Positions 8,453 to 17,287 of a DNA stretch of 64,000 nucleotides are shown here, piece by piece. The notes beneath the pieces are model-generated. The model saw nothing but the letters and a program-made list of their open reading frames with translations, did no database searches and was not told the DNA's origin. Numbering within the stretch: the first letter of the stretch is position 1; every line of letters starts with the position of its first letter. A program made the translations under genes and the position numbers. This stretch comes from Pelagicoccus albus. GTDB taxonomy: Bacteria; Verrucomicrobiota; Verrucomicrobiia; Opitutales; Opitutaceae. The stretch spans positions 1 to 64,000 of the forward strand of contig NZ_JACHVC010000006.1 in assembly GCF_014230145.1 (NCBI RefSeq), written 5' to 3'.

Positions 8453-9466
8453 TTAGGCCACGATTTCGCGGCAGGTATTTATGGCGGCGAGTCGCGTTTC
8501 CACGCCCAGCTGTTTGTAGATGTTTTCGACGTGCTTCTGCACCGTTCGGTAGCTGATACTCAAGATGACTGCGATTTCCGGATTGGTCTTGCCCTGGGCC
8601 ATCCACTGGATGACCTCGATTTGCCGACCGGTGAAGCCGTAGCGAGACAAGGCTTCGGAGGAAAGAAATTCGTTTTCGTCCCAGATGAGGAGGGACCAGC
8701 TGTCGTTTTCCCGTTTGCTTCGGGAAAGGAGCCGAGCGCCTTTCTCCAAGGCTTTTGGCACTTCGCGAGTGGTCCCGATCGGTGCCTCTAAGCTGTATGA
8801 GAACTGGTCTGGTATTTGGTGCAGCGAGTCCGGTTGAAGGTACTTTTTTATCAAAGCGTTGGCACGTTGGTCCATGGTATGGATGAACCGCCCGGTACCG
8901 TGGATGACGCCGGCGTGTTTCGAGCTGCTGACACTGCCGGCCAGACTTTCCTGCAATAAGCGCTGCTGGATGATGCTGGAAACGAGAGGCTGAAGGATCT
9001 CCAAGCGCTCTACGTCGCGCTCCGAGAAGTCGCCCGAGCCCCGGGAGAGCACAAAACTGGTGCTGAGTCCGGAAGGGGCCTGAATCCCGAAGGTCAGCAT
9101 GCTGTGAGTATACCCGCGGTAGCATTCGCGGTAGATGGGGCTTTCCTCGAATTGCCGGCGCGAGGAGAAATCCGTAAAGCGCAAGGGCGGGCTGGTGCCG
9201 TGCTTGCGAGTGTACTCGATCATGGGGTTCTGATGCTTAAAGAGCGGAAGCAAATTGCGTCGCTCCTCCGGCATGAGAAATCCGTCCAAGGAAAAGTGAA
9301 AAGCGTTTTCCGTATCGAGGTCTACGGTCCCAAAATTGATGGTATCGTAATCAACCGCCTCCTTCAGATAGAGCATGATTCGGCGAATCATATCCGCAAA
9401 GGAGAGTTGCTCGAGGGGTAGGGCGGATATGGATCGGCTGACCCTGGCGAGGTTGGCTGAGTTCAT
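8453..9466 (-). CDS. LuxR-family transcriptional regulator
   Basis: 337 residues from the ATG at 9466. The C-terminal 65 residues form a LuxR helix-turn-helix: FTGRQIEVIQWMAQGKTNPE, then ISYRTVQKHVENIYKQLGVE, with the invariant positions in place. The N-terminal 260 residues form a sensor-like region with no clear motif, perhaps GAF-like. There is no receiver Asp pattern, so it is probably not a classical two-component response regulator. The frame extends 53 codons further upstream, but that part looks non-coding. It has no obvious operon partner; the neighbouring GH51 gene diverges from it, so control of that gene is possible. Confidence 0.85.
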   Translation of the reverse strand: MNSANLARVSRSISALPLEQLSFADMIRRIMLYLKEAVDYDTINFGTVDLDTENAFHFSLDGFLMPEERRNLLPLFKHQNPMIEYTRKHGTSPPLRFTDFSSRRQFEESPIYRECYRGYTHSMLTFGIQAPSGLSTSFVLSRGSGDFSERDVERLEILQPLVSSIIQQRLLQESLAGSVSSSKHAGVIHGTGRFIHTMDQRANALIKKYLQPDSLHQIPDQFSYSLEAPIGTTREVPKALEKGARLLSRSKRENDSWSLLIWDENEFLSSEALSRYGFTGRQIEVIQWMAQGKTNPEIAVILSISYRTVQKHVENIYKQLGVETRLAAINTCREIVA

Positions 9467-9809
9467 CTTGGGTTGGAAAGGCGTAGGTAACGTTAAACCG
9501 CATCGAAAATTAGGGGCCGATCTTGCTTTGGTAAAGTTCCGATTGCAGAACGATGCAGATATTTGAGGGAGAGCGTTGGTGGCTGTTGGTAGCGTTTCTC
9601 TCGAGGGAGGACGGGTGCAACTCAACGCTTCAGTAGTTTAATCGTAGGTTAGAGGGCTGGTTGAGGTTGAGTTTTGTGCGGAGTCGTTGTGGACTTTTGC
9701 CGCATGTTCGAAACGCGTATGCGTTTCGCAGATACGTGCCATGGTTATGGATCACGCCCCCACGCCGGTCCTGGCCTGCCATACCTCGCTAACCAGTAAC
9801 TCCCATACT
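9467..9809. other. Divergent intergenic region between LuxR regulator and GH51 gene
   Basis: About 340 bp without a gene. It should hold the promoters of the LuxR gene (leftward) and the arabinofuranosidase gene (rightward). It contains a perfect 8-bp inverted repeat with a 4-base spacer at 9709-9728 and a compact GTAACGTTA palindrome near 9486-9494. I see no convincing -35/-10 pair. Confidence 0.6.
9709..9728. promoter_or_regulatory. Palindrome CGAAACGC-GTAT-GCGTTTCG, probable operator of the GH51 gene
   Basis: Perfect 8-bp half-sites with a 4-base spacer, 82 bp before the start codon of the arabinofuranosidase. The GAAACG/CGTTTC core resembles operators of LacI-family sugar repressors, but no such repressor is encoded in the window, so the binder would be elsewhere or be one of the local AraC or LuxR proteins. 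Confidence 0.45.
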
Positions 9810-11345
9810 ATGAAATTGATTAACGCGCTCGCTCCGGCAATCGCACTCGCAGCTACCCTTTCAGCTGAGCCGGTTCACCAGATGACAGTGAATCCGGAGG
9901 AATCAAATGGCACGATCAGCAGCCATCTCTACGGCCATTTCGCCGAACACCTTGGCCGCGGCATCTACGACGGCTTTTGGAAGAAGGATGCCGCCGGTGA
10001 CTACATCATTCGCGACGACGTGGTCGCAGCCATGAAGGAGCTCGGAGTTCCCAATCTACGTTGGCCAGGCGGATGTTTCGCCGACTATTATTTCTGGGAA
10101 CATGGCATCGGTCCCAAGGAAGATCGCCCCTCGGTGGTAAACAATCTTTGGGGTGGCGTGACAGAGGATAACTCTGTTGGCACGCACGAGTTTATGGATT
10201 TGGTAGCTGAGTTGGAAACGGAGCCCATCGTGGTGGGTAACGTGGGCAGCGGCACCGTCGAAGACATGGCTAACTGGTGGCAGTATCTCAACCACCCCGG
10301 TGAGAGCCCGATGTCCAAGTTGCGTGCCGAGAACGGCCGCGAAGAGCCTTGGAACGTACATTTCTTCGGTGTGGGCAACGAGAGCTGGGGCTGCGGAGGA
10401 AGCATGCGTCCAGAATATTACGCCGACCTCTACCGTCGCTTTTCGACCTTTTTGCACGCTTACGGCGATGTGAAGCCCTTCCGTATCGCTACGGGACCGG
10501 CGGAAGATGATTACAATTGGACCGAAGTCGTGATGGAGCGTGCCGGCGATATGATCGACGGTATCGATCTGCACTACTACACGCTGGATGGCTCTTGGTC
10601 GACCCACAAGGGGCAGGCTGTGAACTTCGATGAAGGCGGCTGGTTCCGCCTCATGAAGCGTGCCATGTTTATGGACGAGCTTCTCACCAACCACTCTGCC
10701 ATCATGGACGAGTACGATCCGGAGAAACGCGTTTGGTTGATCGTCGGTGAATGGGGTACTTGGCATGAGCAGGAAGAAGGGTCGCACCCAGGTTTCCTCT
10801 ACCAGCAAAACACGCTGCGCGACGCACTGACTGCATCCGTTACGCTCGATATCTTCCATCAGCACTTGGATCGCGTGAAGATGGCCAATATCGCCCAGAC
10901 CATCAACGTGCTGCAGGCCATGATCCTGACCGATGGCGAGCGCATGCTTCGCACGCCGACCTATCACACTTTCGACCTCTACAAGCCGCACCGCGAAGCG
11001 ACTGCTTTGGCATTTGAGCTAGAAGCAGGCGAGTATGCAGGAGAAGGCGAAACCCTACCAGCGGTGAGCGCTACGGTTTCCAAGAATGAGGAAGGACGTA
11101 TCCACGTGAGCCTGACGAATATTGATCCAAACGAAGCTCGCACCGTCGAAGTTTCGTTCGATGGAATCAAGAAGCTCAAGATCAAGTCCGCTCGAATCCT
11201 CACAGCAGAGGAGATGAATGCTCGCAATACTTTCGATGCTCCGGACGCTCTCGTTCCTACCGAGTTCGAAGGGGCTAAGTTTGCCAAGGGCAAGCTCGTC
11301 GTTTCGCTCCCTGCCAAATCGCTTGTAACGATCGGCTTGGAGTAG
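9810..11345 (+). CDS. GH51 alpha-L-arabinofuranosidase, exported
   Basis: 511 residues from the ATG at 9810, where a signal peptide (about 1-19) begins; an upstream in-frame start would put non-coding-like sequence in front of it. The (beta/alpha)8 domain carries the family acid/base Glu191 in FGVGNESWGCGG and the nucleophile Glu314 in WLIVGEWGTWHEQ, with LRWPGGCFADYYFWEHGIGP upstream. A C-terminal beta-sandwich (about 400-511) completes the enzyme at normal family length. It releases terminal L-arabinose from arabinan, arabinoxylan or arabinogalactan side chains, probably in the periplasm. It converges with a second GH51 enzyme, with a strong terminator between them, and is preceded by a candidate operator. 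Confidence 0.94.
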   Translation: MKLINALAPAIALAATLSAEPVHQMTVNPEESNGTISSHLYGHFAEHLGRGIYDGFWKKDAAGDYIIRDDVVAAMKELGVPNLRWPGGCFADYYFWEHGIGPKEDRPSVVNNLWGGVTEDNSVGTHEFMDLVAELETEPIVVGNVGSGTVEDMANWWQYLNHPGESPMSKLRAENGREEPWNVHFFGVGNESWGCGGSMRPEYYADLYRRFSTFLHAYGDVKPFRIATGPAEDDYNWTEVVMERAGDMIDGIDLHYYTLDGSWSTHKGQAVNFDEGGWFRLMKRAMFMDELLTNHSAIMDEYDPEKRVWLIVGEWGTWHEQEEGSHPGFLYQQNTLRDALTASVTLDIFHQHLDRVKMANIAQTINVLQAMILTDGERMLRTPTYHTFDLYKPHREATALAFELEAGEYAGEGETLPAVSATVSKNEEGRIHVSLTNIDPNEARTVEVSFDGIKKLKIKSARILTAEEMNARNTFDAPDALVPTEFEGAKFAKGKLVVSLPAKSLVTIGLE

Positions 11346-11374
11346 CGTATCCGGTTTCTAATACCTTTATTTTT

Positions 11375-11406
11375 AAGGCCTCGGTTTTGTGCCGAGGCCT
11401 TTTTTT
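11375..11406 (+). terminator. Rho-independent terminator after the first GH51 gene
   Basis: AAGGCCTCGG at 11375-11384 pairs perfectly with CCGAGGCCTT at 11392-11401 around a 7-base loop, followed by a T run to 11406. It closes the plus-strand arabinofuranosidase transcript. Confidence 0.92.
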
Positions 11407-11446
11407 GTGTTCGTAGCCGAGTAGGGGCGGCGCTCCTGTCTGGGCC

Positions 11447-13444
11447 TTAGTCTGCGGGAGCGAGCTCTACGATCACAAGGGAGTAGGGCGGGAGCTCAAG
11501 TGGTAGCGACGCCTTTTTCAGCTTTTGCGTCTGGGTAGACGGGAGAACGGTTCCAGGCTTCTCCGCTGTGTTGGTATCGTCGAGTTCGCCTGCGAGGGTG
11601 GTGACCTTTACCTGTTTCGCCAGTTTCGAATCGGATGCGAAGTTTAGTGTCACCGGAATGGGATTGTCCGCTCCATTGACCAGTTTGACGAAGGCGTTTC
11701 CAGATTCGCTATTGCGAACGGCGGAGGCGGCAAAGCGTTGTTCGAGCGTAGGGATTTCCGCCTGGAGGTATTCGTCGCCACGCGTTTCGCCGAAGAGTTT
11801 TTGCACTTCGTAGCTAATGGTTGGATACACGGTCTGATTGTCGAAGTAGATCAAGTCAGGGTTCCACTGGGTACGACCGATCTTGGCGAGCAGTGGGGCG
11901 TAGGATGCCATGATGACCACGTCGCCATTTCGTTCCAAGGACGTCATGAAAGCGGCTTCGGCGAGAGCAGAGCGAAGGGTGAGCCGTCGTCCTTCATCAT
12001 GGGCGGCGTATTCGCCAAGGTATACTTTTGACTCGGAGCGATCGTAGGAGTCGTAGCGATCTAGGTTGTCCCAAAACCAATCAGGGTCGCGGTAGTAGTG
12101 CTCGTCGACGACTTCGAGCTGCAGTTCGTTGGCTATGCTCCAGCCTATTTCGAAGTCCTCTCCATCGGGGAAGGGGCCGACGGTACCGATGACGGTGATT
12201 TCCGGATGCGCATTCTGGATGGCATCGTTGATCAGCTTGAAGCGCTCCTCGAACTCGGGGGTCATTTTATCCTCGTTTCCGACTCCGACGTATTTAAGTC
12301 CAAACGGTTCTGGGTGGCCGGCGGCCGCTCGAAGGGATCCCCATTTGCTGTCGGCCGGTCCGTTGGCCCACTCGATCAGGTCGAGTGTGTCTTGGATGTA
12401 GCGTTCCATTTCTTCGATGGGCAGGCAGCTTTGGCCGATGTCGAAGGTTTGACCAGTGTGCTGGCAACTTACCGCAGCAGCAACTACCGGAACTGGGATT
12501 GCTCCGATGTCCTCGCAAAACTGGAAGTACTCGAAGTAGCCAAGTCCGACGCTTTGGTGGTAGCCCCAGAGGTTGGGCTGGCCCTTGCGCGTTTCCAGGG
12601 GACCGACGGAATCTTTCCAATCATAGAAGTTCTCCACGCCATTTCCATGCACGAGACAGCCGCCTGGGAAACGGATGAAGCGAGGGTGCAGGTCCGCAAT
12701 GGTTTGGGCGATGTCTTTGCGCAGCCCATTTTCGCGGCCGCGGAAGGTATCGGCTGGAAAAAGAGAGACGATGTCTAAGGCGATTCCGCCCGCTTCGGTG
12801 GCCACTAGCTCGAAGCTCGCATGTGTATCCGTTTTCTGGGCAACAAGGCTCGTTTTGAGTTTTGACCAATCCGTGGTGAGCGGAGGGAGTTTACTCTCGG
12901 CGATGATGTCTCCGTTTTGAGCTACGATGCGGGCAATCAACTCGGGCGCCTTTTCCTCGGGCTTGGCGGGCGTCCAGCGAGGTCCAATATGCAGAAGTCG
13001 GGCGAAGGCGGAGACGTTGTAGGATTTGCCTTCCTCGACGGATATTCCGTCGAAACCAGGATTGCGGATGGCGGCTTTGCCCGAGGCGTTGTCGACCTTG
13101 AAGACGCCGTAGGTTGGGTTGTTTCTATGTAGCGGCCGGCCGGCATCGACGATCAAGCGAGCGGAGGCGTCGCCTTCGAGTGAAACTTCCCAGAAGGAAA
13201 GGGCGTTCCAGTCCGGTTGCTCCAAAGCTGAAAAGTCGAAGGAGCGGTTCTGGATCATCTCGGCGTAAAGTCCGCCGTCGGCGGCGTAGTTTAGGTCCTC
13301 GTAGAAGATGCCCCACAAGTTAGAGCTGATCGGCTTGGCCGGCTGGTCGAGGTGGACGGTGAGGTCGTTGGTTTCAGGAGAGCTGGCGGAGAAGCCGTTG
13401 TTTAAAGCCATGGATGCCATAAGGAGAGTAGATGAGAGTTTCAT
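11447..13444 (-). CDS. Second GH51-type alpha-L-arabinofuranosidase with N-terminal carbohydrate-binding-like region, exported
   Basis: 665 residues with a signal peptide (about 1-20). The N-terminal 230 residues include a beta-sandwich (about 80-230) of the kind often fused to this subgroup. The catalytic barrel follows with IRFPGGCLVHGNG (about 257-269), acid/base Glu391 in YVGVGNEDKM and nucleophile Glu478 in VYLGEYAAHDEG. A C-terminal beta-domain ends the protein. Compared with the first GH51 enzyme it is about 150 residues longer and clearly a different subgroup, so the two are probably complementary in substrate or linkage. It lies just downstream of an AraC-type regulator on the same strand, with only 68 bp between them. 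Confidence 0.92.
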   Translation of the reverse strand: MKLSSTLLMASMALNNGFSASSPETNDLTVHLDQPAKPISSNLWGIFYEDLNYAADGGLYAEMIQNRSFDFSALEQPDWNALSFWEVSLEGDASARLIVDAGRPLHRNNPTYGVFKVDNASGKAAIRNPGFDGISVEEGKSYNVSAFARLLHIGPRWTPAKPEEKAPELIARIVAQNGDIIAESKLPPLTTDWSKLKTSLVAQKTDTHASFELVATEAGGIALDIVSLFPADTFRGRENGLRKDIAQTIADLHPRFIRFPGGCLVHGNGVENFYDWKDSVGPLETRKGQPNLWGYHQSVGLGYFEYFQFCEDIGAIPVPVVAAAVSCQHTGQTFDIGQSCLPIEEMERYIQDTLDLIEWANGPADSKWGSLRAAAGHPEPFGLKYVGVGNEDKMTPEFEERFKLINDAIQNAHPEITVIGTVGPFPDGEDFEIGWSIANELQLEVVDEHYYRDPDWFWDNLDRYDSYDRSESKVYLGEYAAHDEGRRLTLRSALAEAAFMTSLERNGDVVIMASYAPLLAKIGRTQWNPDLIYFDNQTVYPTISYEVQKLFGETRGDEYLQAEIPTLEQRFAASAVRNSESGNAFVKLVNGADNPIPVTLNFASDSKLAKQVKVTTLAGELDDTNTAEKPGTVLPSTQTQKLKKASLPLELPPYSLVIVELAPAD

Positions 13445-13512
13445 GGGGTAGTATGGGTGCTGCTAGAGGTGGTTGTTTTTTAGACCCTGTGAAGGTCTAT
13501 CTCTGGAATGGG

Positions 13513-14397
13513 TCAGGTCGGGGAAACGCTTTCCCGCCAGTTTTTCGGCGCGGCCCCGGTACGCTTCTTGAACCAATTGGAAAAATGGAAGGGGCTGTCG
13601 AAGTTTAGGTGGGATGCGATTTCGCCCACGGTTTGGTCGCTCTCCCGCAAGAGTCGCTTGGCTCGCTCCAATCGTAGCTGGGTATGATAGAGTTTGGGGC
13701 TCAAGCCGGTGTATCGCTTGAACATACGTCGGAAGTAGGTGTAGCCGACATTTAGCTCTGCGGCCAACTCCTCTGCAGATATTGCTTCGTTGGTGCGTTC
13801 TCGGATAAGAAAGCAGGCCTTTCGGATGGAGGCACGGACCGCTTGCTGTTCTTCTTTTTGGCGACTTGGTAGGCTCGTGGATAGTGCCAGTATCTGAATG
13901 ATCGCGGAAGCCACGATGCGGCGAAAGCCCAGAGATTCCGCTTTTGCTTCGTCGTGGACGATTTGGAATTGGGTCAAAATCATGTCGGCGTGGCCCACCT
14001 CAAAAATCGGCTGTTGGCGGTTTACAATTCCCTGTTCGTGCAAGGATCGAATGTAAGATCCATCGAAGGCGATCCAGTGCTCTTCCCATCCTCTGACCGG
14101 ATCGGGACGATAGCGATGCCACACTCCCGGAAAAAGAAGGAAAACAAAGGGTGCTTCCAGACTGACGGGCCCTGTTTCCTCCGTTTCCAGGATACCGCTA
14201 CCACGAGATACGAAGAGGATTTGATATTCATCCAAAACTCTGCCACGTTCCCACTCGAAAAGATGATCTTCGGGGTGGTTACTGGGAGGGTAGCTTTCGC
14301 CCGGCTCGGTTTTAGAGTAACCGGCTCCCAAGGTGTCGACCTGCCAAGGCGACTTGGTTTCGGAGGCAGGCAGGTAGGTGGCATGAAATTCTGGCAT
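13513..14397 (-). CDS. AraC-family transcriptional regulator
   Basis: 294 residues. The N-terminal part (about 25-170) is a cupin-like sugar-sensing domain (IQ and beta-strand pattern, LEAPFVFLLFPGVWHRYRPD). The C-terminal 100 residues hold two helix-turn-helix motifs: SAEELAAELNVGYTYFRRMF and TVGEIASHLNFDSPFHFSNW, with the AraC ending GAAPKNWRES. It diverges from the L-rhamnose isomerase gene and lies upstream of the second GH51 gene, so it could control either or both. The ligand could be arabinose or rhamnose; sequence does not decide. Confidence 0.92.
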   Translation of the reverse strand: MPEFHATYLPASETKSPWQVDTLGAGYSKTEPGESYPPSNHPEDHLFEWERGRVLDEYQILFVSRGSGILETEETGPVSLEAPFVFLLFPGVWHRYRPDPVRGWEEHWIAFDGSYIRSLHEQGIVNRQQPIFEVGHADMILTQFQIVHDEAKAESLGFRRIVASAIIQILALSTSLPSRQKEEQQAVRASIRKACFLIRERTNEAISAEELAAELNVGYTYFRRMFKRYTGLSPKLYHTQLRLERAKRLLRESDQTVGEIASHLNFDSPFHFSNWFKKRTGAAPKNWRESVSPT

Positions 14398-14498
14398 GTG
14401 TCAGAAGTTGTATGCAAAAGATCATTCTGTCTATGGAGAAACGTCTTCGAATGAGCTAATATTCGCCCCTGCCTCACGAACCCCGATTAAATATTTCA

Positions 14499-15686
14499 AT
14501 GAGTAATTCCGTACTATCTTCTCTCGACGCTCTCAAAATTGAACTGCCTTCATGGGGCTTTGCGGACACTGGCACTCGCTTCGGAAAGTTCTTCCAAGCC
14601 GCCTCTGCTATCGACACGGCCGACAAGTTTGCCGATGCGGGGATGGTAAACAAGATCACAGGCTGTTGCCCAACAGTAGCGGTACACGTGCTGTGGGATT
14701 TCCAGAAAGGGCAGGACCCGAAGGAAGTCGCTGCTGCAGCGGAAAAGCACGGGCTGAAAATCGGCTCAATCAACCCGAATCTCTTCCAAGACCAGCTTTA
14801 CAAAACTGGCTCTTTTGGAAGTGCCGACCCAGCGGCTCGCTCCGCAGCAGTTCAGCATGGCGTTGAGTGCACTGAGCTCGGTAAGGTCGTTGAGAGCAAC
14901 ACTATCACCTACTGGTTTGCCGATGGTACCAACTACCCAGGCCAAGATGATATCCGTGCTCGCAAGCGCCGTTTCGAAGCATGCTTGAAAAGTTGCTACG
15001 AAGCTCTCTCCCCCAGCCAGAAAATGCTGGTGGAGTACAAGCCTTTTGAACCGGCCTTCTATCAGACCGACATCGCAGATTGGGGTATGTCTTACGTGAT
15101 GTGCAAGAAGCTTGGTCCACAGGCCAAGGTTCTGGTCGATACAGGGCATCACTACCAGTCCCAGAACATCGAGCAGATCGTCGCTTGGTTGTTGGACGAA
15201 GAGATGCTTGGCGGGTTCCACTTTAATGATCGTCGTTACGCCGATGATGATTTGACCCTCGGTTCTATCGATCCGTACCAGATCTTCCGTATCTTCTCCG
15301 AGATTCACGGCTATGCTGCAGAGACCGGAGAGTACCCAGAGATCGACTACATGATCGACCAGTCTCACAACCTGAAGCCAAAGATCGAAGCGATGATTCA
15401 GACTGTGACTACCGCTCAAGAACTTTGGCTTAAGGCGGCTTTGGTTGACCGTGAGGCACTTCATAAGGCTCAGATCTCTGGCAACATCGTAGACGCCGAA
15501 GCCGTTTTGAAGAAGGCTTTCAATACAGACGTGACTGCGATGCTTGCTGAATGGCGTGAGTCCAAGGGCGTCGCAGCTGATCCATTGGCTGCGTATCGTG
15601 AGTCCGGATACGCTGAAGAGATCGAAGCTGACCGTACTCGCCGCCGCAAGGAAGCAGGCATCACGCAAGAAAGCAGCTACGCTTAA
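14499..15686 (+). CDS. rhaI: L-rhamnose isomerase
   Basis: 395 residues, a TIM-barrel sugar isomerase of the RhaI type (Pseudomonas stutzeri and Rhizobium style rather than the E. coli RhaA type). It converts L-rhamnose to L-rhamnulose. The metal-binding residues of this fold are in view: MLVEYKPFEPAFY (Glu), KVLVDTGHHYQSQNIE (Asp, His) and GGFHFNDRRYADDDLTLGSIDP (His, Asp). The family is promiscuous on aldoses, so the substrate assignment is by resemblance. No rhamnulokinase or aldolase gene follows; the next gene is a zinc dehydrogenase with an unusual N-terminus. The gene diverges from the AraC regulator and ends at a clear terminator. Confidence 0.85.
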   Translation: MSNSVLSSLDALKIELPSWGFADTGTRFGKFFQAASAIDTADKFADAGMVNKITGCCPTVAVHVLWDFQKGQDPKEVAAAAEKHGLKIGSINPNLFQDQLYKTGSFGSADPAARSAAVQHGVECTELGKVVESNTITYWFADGTNYPGQDDIRARKRRFEACLKSCYEALSPSQKMLVEYKPFEPAFYQTDIADWGMSYVMCKKLGPQAKVLVDTGHHYQSQNIEQIVAWLLDEEMLGGFHFNDRRYADDDLTLGSIDPYQIFRIFSEIHGYAAETGEYPEIDYMIDQSHNLKPKIEAMIQTVTTAQELWLKAALVDREALHKAQISGNIVDAEAVLKKAFNTDVTAMLAEWRESKGVAADPLAAYRESGYAEEIEADRTRRRKEAGITQESSYA

Positions 15687-15728
15687 TCAACTTTTGTTTA
15701 GATATTGTATATTGTCGTAGTGTGATTT

Positions 15729-15764
15729 GGTCACCGCCTTTGGGGGGCGGTGACCTTTCTTTTG
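15729..15764 (+). terminator. Rho-independent terminator after rhaI
   Basis: GGTCACCGCC at 15729-15738 pairs with GGCGGTGACC at 15746-15755, 10 bp, followed by a T-rich tail. It separates rhaI from the dehydrogenase gene, so the latter probably has its own promoter or depends on read-through. Confidence 0.88.
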
Positions 15765-15894
15765 CATACTTTTAACTCAGAGAGGTTGAATGTAGCGAAA
15801 TTTACATTACGGATAAATCTAGTTCAGAAAAGACGGGGCAACCTTCGGGAACTGACCTTGGTAGCCTTGTTTTTTCGGAGAGTATATTCGAAAA

Positions 15895-17130
15895 ATGGAT
15901 GCTTCAAAAATAGCTGAAATCGTTAGGGAAACCCTAAGAAACCAGAAGTTGCTGGAAGAAGAGTCGGAGGCTGCGAGTTCTCCCTCCACCAGCGTTTCCT
16001 CGCCCGTGTCTAGCGGTGCCAAGTCCGGCAGGGCGGCAGTGCTCGTGGAGCCGCGTCGCTTGGAAATCCGGGAGTTTCCGCTGAGGGCAATCGGGCCTGA
16101 TGAGATCTTGGTCAAGGTGGAGGCTTGTGGCGTTTGCGGCACGGATGTCCACTGCTATAAGTCGGATCCTTTTGGACTCGCTCCTAACGTGCTCGGTCAC
16201 GAAGGCACAGGCGAAGTGATTGAAATCGGAGCGGATGTAGCGATGGATAGCGTCGGAAAACCGGTTAAGGTGGGCGATAAAATCGTTACCAGTCTGCTTG
16301 AAGTTTCGCCAGATTGCTTGATTGCCAAGTACAACCCGGCCAAGTCGAACTTGAGCGACGATCTCAAGGTTTATGGACTGCTGCCCGACGAGCCGAACAA
16401 CCATTTCAACGGTTACTTCGCCGAGTATCTAATCATTCGTCCCGGCTCCTCGTTTTTCGTGGTTAACGATATGAGCGTGGATCTGCGTTGCTTGATCGAG
16501 CCGGCAGCGGTGGTTTGTCACGCTTTGGAACGAGCTAAGAGCTGCGGTGGAAACCGTCTTAACTTCAGATCTCGTATCGTGGTGCAAGGCTGTGGGCCTA
16601 TCGGATTACTGATGATCGCGGTACTGCGCACTCATGGTGTTAACAACATCATCGCTTTGGACGGAAATCCTAATCGCCTCGAGATGGCTCGTTCGTTGGG
16701 TGCCGATGAGACGATCAACTACAAGGAGTACGCTGGGGTCGACGAGATCGCGGAAAAGGTGAAGTCGCTCACCAAGGGGCTGGGCGCTCATTGGGGGTTC
16801 CAGGTGACAGGCGTTCCCGTGGCTCACGCCAATCTGTATAAGATGATTCGCCGCGGCGGAGGTATTTGTGAAGTCGGCCACTTCGTAGATGGAGGGGAGT
16901 GCGCGATCAATCCTCACCGTGATATTTGCTCCAAGGAAATTACCTTGGTTGGCAGCTGGGTGTATAATAGTTTTGAATACCCGAACGCTTACCACTTCTT
17001 GCAGCGTGCGGAGCGGATCGGTCTGCCTGTATCCTCAATCATTACCCACAAGTTTCCGCTCGATCAGATCGACGAAGCTTTCCAGGTGAATTTGCGCCAA
17101 GAGGGTGTGAAGGTCGTGGTGGAAGCGTAG
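15895..17130 (+). CDS. Zinc-dependent medium-chain dehydrogenase with an N-terminal microcompartment-targeting-like helix
   Basis: 411 residues. Residues 1-18 (MDASKIAEIVRETLRNQK) form a predicted amphipathic helix of the xxIxxIVxxxL type found on enzymes packed into bacterial microcompartments. A Ser/Ala/Pro-rich linker (about 21-45) follows, then a standard zinc dehydrogenase. It keeps Cys81 in CGVCGTD and His102-Glu103 in VLGHEGTG for catalytic zinc, and a Rossmann fold with VQGCGPIGLLMIA near 195. The four-Cys structural-zinc lobe is absent. The substrate is unknown; beside rhamnose isomerase a lactaldehyde/1,2-propanediol or sugar-derived alcohol reaction is plausible. No shell protein genes are in the window. 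The length is about 60 residues more than usual, all in the N-terminal tag and linker. Confidence 0.85.
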   Translation: MDASKIAEIVRETLRNQKLLEEESEAASSPSTSVSSPVSSGAKSGRAAVLVEPRRLEIREFPLRAIGPDEILVKVEACGVCGTDVHCYKSDPFGLAPNVLGHEGTGEVIEIGADVAMDSVGKPVKVGDKIVTSLLEVSPDCLIAKYNPAKSNLSDDLKVYGLLPDEPNNHFNGYFAEYLIIRPGSSFFVVNDMSVDLRCLIEPAAVVCHALERAKSCGGNRLNFRSRIVVQGCGPIGLLMIAVLRTHGVNNIIALDGNPNRLEMARSLGADETINYKEYAGVDEIAEKVKSLTKGLGAHWGFQVTGVPVAHANLYKMIRRGGGICEVGHFVDGGECAINPHRDICSKEITLVGSWVYNSFEYPNAYHFLQRAERIGLPVSSIITHKFPLDQIDEAFQVNLRQEGVKVVVEA

Positions 17131-17223
17131 GCTTGCCGCTGATTCGATTCCCGCTCTCTTCGTTTTCTGGTGCGTTTGCTGCGTTTTCGCGGCGGACGCA
17201 TTTTTTGTATCAGGACCAAGAAT

Positions 17224-17266
17224 CGCAAAAAAAGACGACGGCCGGAATGGCTCGTCGTCTTTGCGA
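17224..17266. terminator. Bidirectional terminator between dehydrogenase and eda
   Basis: AAAGACGACG at 17231-17240 pairs with CGTCGTCTTT at 17253-17262. On the minus strand a run of seven T residues follows, making it a strong terminator for eda; on the plus strand the tail is only three T residues. Convergent genes share it. Confidence 0.82.
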
Positions 17267-17287
17267 ACTGGTTTGGAAGCTGCGTGC

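Noticed and set aside
13481-13499. Inverted repeat TAGACC-CTGTGAA-GGTCTA between the second GH51 gene and the AraC gene
   Set aside because: Noted as a possible operator, but it is only six bases long, has no T run in the sense direction and no second copy.
14499-15686. Alternative reading of rhaI as a xylose isomerase-like or other TIM-barrel protein
   Set aside because: The order of metal-binding segments and overall length fit the RhaI type better; the substrate remains a family-level inference.
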